Of a stretch of DNA of 64,000 bases, positions 55,544 through 64,000 are shown piece by piece; position 1 is the first letter of the stretch, and every line of letters starts with the position of its first letter. Both the position numbers and the translations under genes were made by a program. The DNA is taken from positions 4,836,001 to 4,900,000 of the forward strand of contig JAWZSP010000002.1 of NCBI GenBank assembly GCA_034401135.1, given 5' to 3'. The notes beneath the pieces are model-generated. The model had not been told where the DNA came from. It saw only the letters and a list, made by a program, of their open reading frames with translations, and searched no databases. The DNA is from Volutella citrinella. Its lineage: Eukaryota > Ascomycota > Sordariomycetes > Hypocreales > Nectriaceae.

Positions 55544-56362
55544 ATGTCTCAAAACCCGACACAGCAACACAAGGCGGCCGACTCACACCCCGTCGTGTAT
55601 CTCCTCGACACGTTCCATCCAGATGCCACAACATACTGCAAGCAGCTGTTCCACGCAGTATGCCCCGATGACGCCGAGTTCAAGCATTGGCGACAACGCG
55701 CGGAATTCCTGCTCATTCGCAAATCGGCCTTTACCGCCAAAGACGTCGCCTCATGACCGAACCTGAGAGCCATTGGCAAGCAAGGTGTCGGCACTGAAAA
55801 GATTGACACCGAAGCCTGCGCCGCGAGGAGAATCAAAATATTCAACACCCCCGGGGTCAACTCTGGAGCCGTCGCTGAACTAGTCCTTGCATTGGTGATG
55901 AGTTTGGCAAGAGAAATACCGATCATCTCATTGCGCCAGCATCGAGGCGAGGTGCAACGCAACATTGTCGGCATCTCTTCGACCTCGGGTGTTCATGGAA
56001 ACGCAGGGCAGGCCAATTATGCGCTTGTCAAAGTCGGTGTCTCGGGAATGATTAAAACAATTGCGAAAGAATGGGGTCCTGCATTCAATGTTCGGGCGAA
56101 TGCTGTTGCGTTTGGCTATATCCAGACCCGGCTCACTCAGGCCAAGGATAAGGGGGCATTCGCGGTTGGCCCTGGAGGAGAAAAGATCCAACTTGGCGTT
56201 CCTGGGAGGAACAAAGTCGAGACCCCGACATACGAGGATATTCCATTGCGCAGACCCGGCTCGCCAACGGATGCTGCAAGTGCCATCCTGGCTGTATGCA
56301 GTCCGCTGTTCTCGTACGTAACGGGCCAAACGATTATGGTGACGGGTGGAAGAAACATGTAG
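55544..56362 (+). pseudogene. Chimera of 2-hydroxyacid dehydrogenase N-terminus and SDR C-terminus with internal TGA
   Basis: One forward frame of 273 codons joins two unrelated enzyme halves. Residues 1 to about 135 resemble the first catalytic part of a D-3-phosphoglycerate-type dehydrogenase (VVYLLDTFHPDA, then LRAIGKQGVGTEKID, NTPGVNSGAVAELVLALVM), but its NAD-binding domain is absent. From about residue 137 the frame is the second half of a classical SDR: GISSTSGVHG, YALVK, RANAVAFGYIQTRL and a TGQTIMVTGG end. The SDR half lacks its own Rossmann start. An in-frame TGA at 55754-55756 (codon 71) stands where related dehydrogenases have an Arg before P-N-L-R-A-I-G, so CGA to TGA is likely. 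Neither half can be a complete enzyme. Confidence 0.75.
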
Positions 56363-56476
56363 TTATAGTATGATTAGTAAATATCCAACATTCCTCTATC
56401 TATACTTTGCAAATAACGAGTAAACACATGCGAACCCCTGCGCCCCTTCAACGACCAACCCACAGTCTAGTGTCAA

Positions 56477-57599
56477 TCAACTAACGCGGCGCAGCTCCGT
56501 CTCACAGTGATCCCAGAGCCTGGCGTTCCCCTCGTCGTCCCCCAGCCATTTATCTGCCTTTTTCTGTAGCTTGCCCACTGGCAAAAACATCTTTCCCTTC
56601 CCCTCGGCAGGAATGAGAGGACTCGTTGCAAGGTAGAGCGAGTTGTACGAGCCCTGCAGCGCGGTAGTGTTCGCACCAACCTTCATGGCCACTCGAATCA
56701 GCGAGCCAACGATGGTCGGGTCGCTGCTCTGCAGGTTCGATCGCACAATGCCGGGGTGCAGCGAGTACGCCGTGATTCCTGGATTGAATGCGTTAGAATG
56801 ATTCGAGATGCATTGCAGCAACGTTTGAGATACTAACCGTGCTTGCTGTAGCGTTTGTTCAATTCACCCGCGAGGCGAATCGTTCCCTGCTTCGAGTGTC
56901 CATAGCGCTGCATCTGCTCAAGCATTCCTTTCGTGTTGGTCATGTTGAGGTCATGGAACAGGATATTCTTGGGGCCGTCAAACGCCAAGTCGCTCGACAC
57001 GTTGATGACACGAACGCGGTCCTTGGCGCCAGTCTGTGCCGCAGTTTGCATGAGCGTAGGGAGGAGGGCCATAGTGAAGATGTGTGGAGCCAGTGCGTTG
57101 ACCTGCCATTGCGTTTCGAATCCGTCATCCGTCAGTTTGTACGGTGTCATCATGATCTGGGAAATGCGTCAGCCCACTATAAACCGGTAATAGCTGTTAA
57201 ATACTCACACCAGCGTTGTTGATGAGGATATCCAGCCGTGACTCCCGCTGCATGAAATTGGTAGCTGCTGCGTAGACGGACTTGAGATCCATCAAGTCCA
57301 TCTGGAGGAAGTGAAGATCAAGCTTCTTCTCGCCGGTTGTCTCATTCATCTCCTGGATAGCCTTGGCCACTCTCTCACTTGATCTGCCTGCGATGTAGAC
57401 ACGAGCGTTGCGAAGAGCCAGTTGTTTTGTTGTCTCAAATCCGATCCCGGAATTTCCTGGGGATGTCAACTCAACACTCTTTGCTACGCCAGCATTGCAA
57501 CCAAGGCTCACCTCCAGTGACAATGACAACGTAGCCGGACAGATCCGGAATGTCATTTTCCGTAAACTTGACGGAAGGGGCAGACGGTTCACAAGGCAT
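56477..57599 (-). CDS. SDR, retinol dehydrogenase/WW-oxidoreductase-like, 318 aa
   Basis: Four exons, 57599-57512, 57456-57209, 57156-56838 and 56778-56477. VIVTGGNSGIGFET (split by intron 1) binds the cofactor, ILINNAGIMM is split by intron 2, INVSSDLAF has the catalytic Ser and RYGHSKQG the Tyr and Lys. AYSLHPGIVRSNLQ follows, as in the large NAD(P)-dependent SDR group that acts on retinoids, sterols or secondary metabolites. No signal peptide or membrane anchor is obvious. A TCCGCGGA element lies 253-260 bases upstream (57852-57859), and the same extended element precedes the alpha/beta hydrolase gene at 62078. It is convergent with the chimeric pseudogene, about 110 bases away. Confidence 0.88.
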
Positions 57600-58146
57600 G
57601 ATGATGAGGGGATGCTTGGTGTGTAAGGTTGATGGTTGAGTCGTCAAGGTCGTGTTGTAGGGTAGGGAGGGGAGTGGAATGGCGAGTGTTTGCTGTGCAA
57701 CAGCGATGTTGAATGATAAGATGTGGTTTATGAGTTAGGAAGTTGCCGTCCCATCCCGGCCTTATTATACAAACGCCTCAACGGACGTCCGACAAGACTC
57801 CACGGACGACAGCGCGGACCGCACATGTCTGATACGAGGCGCAGCCGGAGCTCCGCGGATTTGGTGGGGCACTCGGAGACATTGACTTACCCTGGCCCCT
57901 CAGCCCCGCTCGTGAGATGTGATGGCTGTCAGTCATTGGCCCGGCCAGTCCGCTAATCAGATTACAGGTGGCAGAAGTGGTGGGGCAGGTCCGTGGAGCA
58001 TGAAGGAGTGAGCACTAAGCCCTATCTTGGCCATCTATCACTGTCTCAGCCGCAACGATGGTCGTCACTAGTCTTCGCATTTGCAATCTTGCAATCACAT
58101 CCTCGCTAATGGCATCAATACGCGCAAGTAGCCCTGTTCAGGATGG
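57600..58146. other. Intergenic, promoter of SDR gene
   Basis: About 550 bases on a same-strand (minus) junction. It holds the PDRE-like element at 57852-57859 and the 3' end of the Zn2Cys6 regulator. Confidence 0.5.
57852..57859. promoter_or_regulatory. PDRE-like element TCCGCGGA
   Basis: TCCGCGGA within GAGCTCCGCGGATTTGG. The 8-base palindrome matches the element bound by yeast Pdr1/Pdr3, which are Zn2Cys6 proteins. At least 16 bases of context (AGCTCCGCGGATTTGG) recur in inverse orientation at 62281-62296. Confidence 0.5.
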
Positions 58147-60626
58147 CTACTCAAAAGGCCCTGGATATTGCGTGTCCTCCGGTATGTAAGAACCTTGGAC
58201 CAAAGGATCCCAGAGGTCCTACAACATGTGAGCCTCCGGAGATAAACCAACAGAGGGGGAAGAACATACCCAGTTGACAATATCGGAGTCAGTCAACATG
58301 GACTCAAGCTCTGGAATACCTGTGCCAATGCTTGATTCAGGAAATGTGCCGTACTGGTCGGAGGGACCTCGAGATCTCGGCGGTGAAAACAGGTTATCTG
58401 TATGGTGAGCAACGTCAGCAACAGAACAATGGCAGAGGCAAACTGCGACAGAAGAAAGTACGAAACTGACCATTATCTAGCAGCCCAGTCCCAGCTGAAT
58501 TTCCAGAGGACCCCGCGCTTTGGGATACGGAAGCTTGCGCCTCTACACTCGAGACTTGGACCTTGTCCAGCATCACCGAGAGAATGTCAAAGGCCTTCTG
58601 CGCATCGGCAGACACTCCCTTGAGATGCCCCCAGAAACTGCGAGAGCTCTCAAGAGCTTTCATCATCTCGTCCGGGCTGAACCTCGAGAAGCCGGCTTGC
58701 GCCCCAGGCGACTCCTCGGACCGAAAGTTCAGCTCTAGCGATATAATCATCGACGCCAGCAAGAAGTCGTGCTTCTCCAGCGAGGACACAAACCACTTCT
58801 CTCGGTGCAGCAAACCGCCGACCTGGACCTCCTTGAAGATATTCGCTTGATGGGTCAGGATCGTCATCGCAGCCTCTACGCAGGACGACCTCGAGTAGTG
58901 GTAGCTCGAGTCCTGGAAGCCCTTGGTCATGTGGTACCGATGCAACATGCACCGCGACTTGTGGAAGAGCAGCTCAAAGTTGTATCGCCGGATAAGCAGC
59001 CAGGTAGGCACCGTGAGGGAATCTTCCAGCTTTGCCATGCGGTAAGTGGCGGGCATCGATTCATGGGCCTTGTGCAGGCGTTGGTCTAGCGCCATGATCT
59101 CGTCGTATGCCTTCGTCTTGCCGAGACAGACGTCATTGAAGATTGTTCGGAAAACGGAGGACAGCCTCGCCTTGAAAATCGTGTAGAGCACCGGTGTTGA
59201 TTCTGTCTCCGGGCGCGACGGGGGCAGCTCGGTCGACTCGAGGCCAAAGTCTTCGTCATAGAGATTGCTCGGCGGCCGGGTGTCGCACTGAAGATCTTGA
59301 ATCATGGTGGGCGAGCCAAGTTCGCCAGAGGTCAGAATGTCCATTTGCTGAACTAGTGCCCAGGTTCTTCGTCGCATCTCACCACGGAATGGGCTGATGC
59401 CAGCGTGCCTGTCCGGGTCACTATGATAGCCCATGCGCAGGGCCAGCCGGATGGTAACTCCGGACATGATCCAGAGGCCGAGGTGAGCATCGCGTCCTCT
59501 GACAAACTCGCCTTGGAGGTTTATCAACAGCGCTTCGATGGTATACAAGGTGGGCGAGGAGTGGTATTTTGAGAGGAGGAGGCACTCGGTGGACCGACGC
59601 TGGAATAATTCTGAGGCGTCCTTGTGGGTGAATCCTCCCATGGCTGCCGGGAGTTGTTCTTGCGATCGCAAGTATGTGAATACCCCTAAATTCAAGACGC
59701 CAAAAAGGAGACTAATCCACGGCGTTGAAGCGGCCTCGGGTTTGAGCCAGAAGCTTTTGTACTACAGAGAGGTCAGTATTACGTTCATGTAAAGTCTGAG
59801 CTTTCTTACCTCCTGCTCGAATGTCGGTATATGAAAGACCACTGGCCATATATAAGCTTGGTTCAAACAACGTGACGGATCAACGTACCTGTGGACGGGG
59901 TATACGCATTAAAGTACCGGGACACCAGTCGATCGGCAACATCTTTTGGTGGGAGGTCTGCCAGAATCTGCTCAATGCTGGATACCTCCCCTACTCCTTC
60001 TAGAAGCATTGGGCCGCGATTCTTTGTCTGTTCAACATGATCATAGTTGATAGGACCGTCATCGAGATATTCTCTAATCTTCTCAACCTAGTCTGGATTA
60101 GTCTGTGACGTTCTTATCATATGACAGGCGTCATACCTCGGTGCATATTGCGGACCAGTGGCTGCTAGACACGTAGACAGTCTCGGTGTTGTTGGAAGTC
60201 ATAAGCCCAGGCTTCACTTCAGGTTCTTCAACTGGCGCTGAGTTGATGCTAGCCGGATGACTTGCGATGCCTCCTCCCCCAAACTGAGATACATCAGGGC
60301 TAGTGTTTGAAAGGCCATGAGCACTGGCTGTGGCGTGCTCATCCGTCGAGGGTGTCTGCGCAAGTATGGTGCCAAGGAGCTGCTCGAGATGGCGCACGCG
60401 GTCATTGAGGTTGTGGTTGGCTTCTCGTCGCTGAGCAGCCCGTCCCCGCGGCCACGGAGCGTATGCACATTCTAGTCCGCGAGCTACGCAGTTGCTGCAG
60501 GGCTCATCTCGATTGCATTTCAACCTGGTCGCACGCAGGCGTAAGCAGGCAGCTACGAGATGAGGAAGTCACTCACTTTCTTTGGCGACACGAGGCGCAA
60601 GATAAGACGCCTCGAGCCGACTGCAT
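58147..60626 (-). CDS. Zn2Cys6 fungal transcription factor, 719 aa
   Basis: Seven exons: 60626-60577, 60524-60137, 60087-59889, 59841-59810, 59761-58471, 58397-58270 and 58218-58147; exon 4 has only 32 bases. The zinc cluster SCASCRQRKLKC, then NRDEPCSNCVARGLEC, is split by intron 1, and its fourth residue group confirms the splice. A coiled coil (LNDRVRHLEQLLGTIL) follows. The central fungal-specific domain (PF04082-type) contains SGVTIRLALRMGYHSD and RRRTWALVQQMDIL, about residues 330-380. The protein ends with an acidic, Pro-rich tail that could activate transcription. It lies between the SDR and the alpha/beta hydrolase, whose promoters share a CCG-CGG palindrome, the kind of site such factors bind. 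Control of these neighbours is inference. Confidence 0.9.
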
Positions 60627-61026
60627 ATTTCGCGTTAGAGGACTGTGGTTGAAATAGTGGCCGAGTGAACCTGGGGTACTTGGATCAAGTTCATTCAAAT
60701 CGACAATATTTAACCCCGCGTGGCTTGATCGTGCAGTGGTCAAGGCCTGTAGATTAGCCGGACTAACATTGGCCCGCAGTCCAATGCCAAACCCAGCAGA
60801 TGTCCCGCTGAAGCTACTGACCTATTAGTGCCTAAGAAGTGATATGGCCCATCATCCGGTCTCCAATTGAAGGGTGATTCTGTGAGCAACGATTTATTTA
60901 TCTAAGTACGAAGCTAAATTCCCTGGTGTAGATCTGCGACATTTAGGAACTCGGGTTGAAGCAAGGAGAGCGTGTTGAACAACCCATGACAGACGAAGAG
61001 TGGTGACGGTGCTATCATAGCTCCGA
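60627..61026. other. Intergenic between regulator and hydrolase genes
   Basis: About 400 bases; promoter of the regulator and 3' end of the hydrolase gene. Nothing recognised. Confidence 0.5.
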
Positions 61027-62078
61027 CTAGTTCATGTAGTGCTCCAGCCAATCCAGAATCTCCTGCGGCTGTCGCTGAAAGTGAAGATACCCATCCCAGC
61101 GACGAGTCGTGTTCTCAACCCAAACAAGCTTCTTCTCCGCAACGGGGATGGCATCAAAAATGGCCTGCACGTCATCTGGATTGGTGGCCAGATCGTTCCG
61201 CACCTGGTAGATAAACGTGGGCAGCGTCACACTCCGGGCCCAAGGGATCGGCGAGTACTGCTCAAGGTGCAGGCTGGTGCGCATAAAGACCATGTCGTCC
61301 AGTTGCTTCATGTACCTCAGCGGAATGTTGCGACGCTCCAGGTCGACCCGGGACGACATGTTGGCCGAGATGGGCTGGGGCGCGACGATGCAGCGGATGC
61401 CCTCAAACTCTTGGGGCAGCCTCGACATGGCGAAGAAGGTTGCACTACCGCCCATGCAGCGAGGGAACAGCCCGAGAGTCATGTTGCGTGTGTCCTTGCG
61501 GCTCCGGATGTAGCGGATTGCGCCAATGACGTCGCGGGATTCGTATCGCCCGCCAGAGTAGAGCACGCCGTTGGCCCTCCCGCTATGGCCGTAGTTGCGC
61601 AGATCGTGTGTCAGCACGTTGTATCCGGCGTCGTGTAGTATCTTGTAGTCGGGGATAAAGTTGACGTCAATGTTGTTGCCCAGCTCTGCCGTCAACGAGT
61701 TGTATGGCTCCAGGTGCGACGCCAACCCGGCTCGGTTGAACAGCCGGGGATGGTTCATGATGAGAATCTTGTCGGAGCCGTTGCAGGGGAAGAACCATCC
61801 CTCGAGGGGGACGCCGTCTTCGGAGGGGAAAGTGACGCTCTCGTATTCGAGGCCTTCTTCATCGGGCCAGTGGTAGATGGGCGCCTCGGGCCACTGTCTG
61901 AATCCGTTGGCAATGCCTTGGAGAATTGTGGTGATTTCGGTTTCGTTTGGGGTTCTGTCAACGGCTTCGGATACACAGTTAGCAAAACAAATTGAACCAA
62001 ACTGTCTTCAGACGAAAACGAACCTCGTGCAGAGCCTACGCTCGCCAGTGCGATAATCAAGGGAGTTTGCCAAAGCAT
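61027..62078 (-). CDS. Secreted alpha/beta hydrolase, 330 aa
   Basis: Two exons, 62078-62024 and 61964-61027, phase 1. Exon 1 is little more than the signal peptide (TPLIIALASVGSARA). The mature part has GWFFPCNGSDKILIMNHP, the oxyanion strand of an alpha/beta hydrolase, then YNVLTHDLRNYGHSG and a nucleophile elbow GLFPRCMGGSA. The nucleophile position is Cys, not Ser, as in dienelactone-hydrolase-like members of fungal metabolite clusters. Asp in VRNDLATNPD and His in GYLHFQRQP are candidates for the other two triad residues. One or two N-glycosylation sites are present. A TATA box and a TCCGCGGA palindrome lie upstream. Substrate unknown. Confidence 0.84.
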
Positions 62079-62183
62079 CTTGCGCTTGTGTATCAAAACA
62101 ATGCGTTGGAGGGATCTTCTTGCAGAATAGGTGATATGGATAGAGATGATGAGTAAATGTTTCTGGACCTGTAGAATTCCTAT

Positions 62184-62191
62184 TATTTATA
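62184..62191 (-). promoter_or_regulatory. TATA box of alpha/beta hydrolase gene
   Basis: The minus strand reads TATAAATA, 106-113 bases upstream of the ATG at 62078. Confidence 0.5.
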
Positions 62192-62270
62192 TAAATTCAG
62201 TAGTCTCTCTCCTCCCAATTTACTCTTCGTTTGCCAAGATAGGACAGAGCGCCAAGCATAGCCTCACCCG

Positions 62271-62296
62271 AGCTCCGCGGCCAAATCCGCGGAGCT
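62271..62296. promoter_or_regulatory. 26-base palindrome with PDRE-like core
   Basis: Perfect inverted repeat: arms AGCTCCGCGG and CCGCGGAGCT around the spacer CCAAAT. The right arm plus spacer contains TCCGCGGA (62286-62293). It lies about 190-220 bases upstream of the hydrolase ATG and about 80 bases past the stop codon of the next gene, so it probably serves the hydrolase promoter; a terminator-like hairpin is an alternative. Confidence 0.6.
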
Positions 62297-62374
62297 GACA
62301 CGTCGTCATCCCCCACGTAAGCATAAATAATATAGCATCGGACATAAGACAGTCGTAAGTCCCCGACTGGACCA

Positions 62375-64000
62375 TCATCTCGTCGGCTTACTTGTTGTGG
62401 GGTTCAGGATGATAATGCCATTTTCCTCGTCCTCCTGTCCTATAACCGGAACATCAATGTTGAGCTCAGCGATGGATATCTCAACCTGAATTTTCCAGTT
62501 AGCTCACACCATCATAAATTAGAATGCCGGGGGGAACGGTTTGCCTAACCCTATCAATGGCTGTCGGATCAATCCCAGATGCCCTCAGCGTCTGCGCTAG
62601 TCGTATCGCGAGCGAAGCCGTGAACGCATTGTTTTTCCCAACCTCGATCATGACGTCCATGAGCGCTGCGAGTTTTGCCTCGCTCTCAGTGTTTCCCGAG
62701 GCCAAAAAGTCGGATAGGAAAAACGATGCGGTGATGTAGGTAGAAAAGGACATGAGCGGGTTGCGGAAGAGTGTGTTGATATCAGCCACCAGCGCGATAA
62801 TCATGACAATCTGAAGCGCCGAGAGAGATACCCTGGTATGTATCTGTGGAAATGCATCCATGCCCATCTGTGACCTCGTTGTTATAGCCTGATGGATGCA
62901 AATCAATGCCGTGTGCAGCTGGAGGTTGATTAGCACGGCGTTAATGTTGCCAATGTTGTCAGGGCATCGCAAATCAAAAGGCATAGTATCGAATGCGTTG
63001 GTGAGGCTATTGTCAAGCTGCTGAAGCCGGAGCCAGTCATTCTGGTCAATATCCTCGTCGTTGCCCCTGGAGAACTCAAAACACTCGTTGAAGAGGTGAA
63101 CAGCGACGACTCTGCAAGCGCTGGTAGACAGCCCCCACATCTCCTGCTTGAGGGCCTGCTTGAGAGTAAGGGAGGTCACTGGCATGTTTTGTAGGAAGGC
63201 ATCTACCGAGGCTGGCAGCCGGGTCTGGACCTGTTGGCGTCGTTAGTACGAAATGTACAAGCAGGAAAGGACGAGGACTTGCGCTGCGGGCATCCAGCAT
63301 GGTAGGCCAGCCACCGGTACTGCTTGTGATCCTATCAGTGGAAAACATGACCCAAAACGTCTTTCTGCGCTCTTCCTCCTCCGAAAAGTCTGTTGCGGGT
63401 GGAAGCGTCAAGCCAATAGTGTTCTTCCCATCTAGTCTGTGCAGGCCAAGAATGTGGCCCAGCCGGATTGCTCTCGCGATGCTCATAGAAGCCCTCGAAA
63501 ACCACAGGTGCTGGGCCTCAAAATGGCTGATGAGAATCCAGGATTGGACGTGGGCCAGCGAGATTTGATCTCTATCATTCTGGGCGACCGTCAGCTTCGT
63601 TGTGGCAGCTAACGAGTAATCGACCCTTGCTCACCCTCATCTCGTCAGCCTGGGTGTATTGGCGTGCCCGTCGATAAAATGCCTCGGCCAAGTGTTTGTA
63701 ATCAGACGATGCACTTGCGCCGGCGGCTAGGATTGCATATTGCAGACACATCGGTGGCCGCATGTGTGCAGGCTTGTACAGCGAGGCAATATATTTAGCT
63801 TCATGAATCATGGATGAGTCTGATTGCAGCCTCGTGAAGTAAATACTCGTGCTGTCAAACATTATCAACTCTCGCACAACTGCACAAGGATTTCCAGCTA
63901 CCTACAGCTCCTCTGCCACATTGTGCGGCGGGAGTTGCTCCGTTTGGCCGGTATCACTGAGCTCTGTTCCAGACGACGGCTCAGGTGAGGGACCTTGCTT
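62375..64000 (-). CDS. Fungal transcription factor, partial (5' end beyond window)
   Basis: Recognised exons on the minus strand are 63879-63635, 63579-63283, 63230-62550 and 62485-62375; an upstream exon should lie in 63880-64000 or beyond. ASLYKPAHMRPPMCLQYAILA, then SMSIARAIRLGHILGLHRLD and EERRKTFWVMFSTDR, are the central blocks of the fungal-specific transcription factor domain; the zinc cluster must lie outside the window. The intron 63231-63282 appears to use a GC donor (GCAAGT). The last intron (64 bases, with CTAAC branch site) replaces a short tail by an acidic end (PVIGQEDEENGI) and a stop at 62375. I favour that because the acidic end reads as protein and the alternative intron would be too short. 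Its neighbour is the alpha/beta hydrolase gene. Confidence 0.78.

Larger units (their letters stand above)
62079..62374. other. Intergenic between two minus-strand genes, holds TATA and palindrome
   Basis: Short 296-base region between the hydrolase start and the 3' end of the partial regulator. Its two regulatory candidates are listed separately. Confidence 0.5.

Noticed and set aside
1..64000. CRISPR arrays, rRNA genes, centromere or telomere repeats
   Set aside because: None seen; no regularly spaced repeats and no TTAGGG runs in the window.

Overview
The window is nuclear DNA of a filamentous ascomycete, most likely a sordariomycete. The evidence is many short introns of about 45-100 bases with GTRNGY donors and CTAAC-like branch sites, several Zn2Cys6 regulators, a HET-domain protein, a NACHT-ankyrin NLR, a FluG-like fusion enzyme and many small secreted cysteine-rich proteins. 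I found no prokaryotic, viral, rRNA, tRNA or CRISPR features. Exon structures were deduced by joining frames at splice sites, so exon edges are predictions; most are fixed by protein motifs that run across the joins.

Layout. 1-9 kb: a secreted 12-cysteine protein, a DUF4267-like gene with an in-frame stop, a relic resembling a LINE C-terminus, an allantoate-type MFS transporter, a SnoaL-like protein and a PLP aminotransferase. 9-17 kb: a Zn2Cys6 regulator, a nine-exon short-chain dehydrogenase, a class I glutamine amidotransferase-like protein and an amino-acid permease. 19-25 kb: a large secreted subtilisin with a mucin-like N-terminus and a secreted HExxH metalloprotease. 25-34 kb: a FluG-like amidohydrolase/glutamine-synthetase fusion divergent from a gamma-glutamylcyclotransferase, then a Zn2Cys6 regulator and an O-methyltransferase. 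34-41 kb: a 12-cysteine secreted protein, a Gfo/Idh/MocA oxidoreductase, a HET protein and two tiny secreted cysteine-rich proteins. 42-48 kb: an NLR (NACHT-ankyrin) gene broken by a 0.94 kb insertion and three frameshifts. 48-53 kb: a secreted cysteine-rich 584-residue protein divergent from a HELTH metalloprotease that needs a 5-base microexon. 53-64 kb: a DUF7730-like protein, a peroxisomal-type enoyl-CoA hydratase/isomerase, a chimeric dehydrogenase pseudogene, an SDR, a Zn2Cys6 regulator, a secreted alpha/beta hydrolase and a second regulator cut by the window edge.

How the genes may work together (inference). The mix of secreted proteases, secreted cysteine-rich proteins and self/non-self genes (HET, NLR) looks like an accessory, interaction-related region. 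Two local modules stand out. One is the FluG-like/GGCT divergent pair, with the nearby amidotransferase and permease possibly adding to glutamine or gamma-glutamyl metabolism. The other is the SDR and alpha/beta hydrolase, whose promoters share a TCCGCGGATTTGG element and flank a Zn2Cys6 regulator. Signs of decay are common: in-frame stops at three loci, frameshifts, an insertion and a gene chimera.
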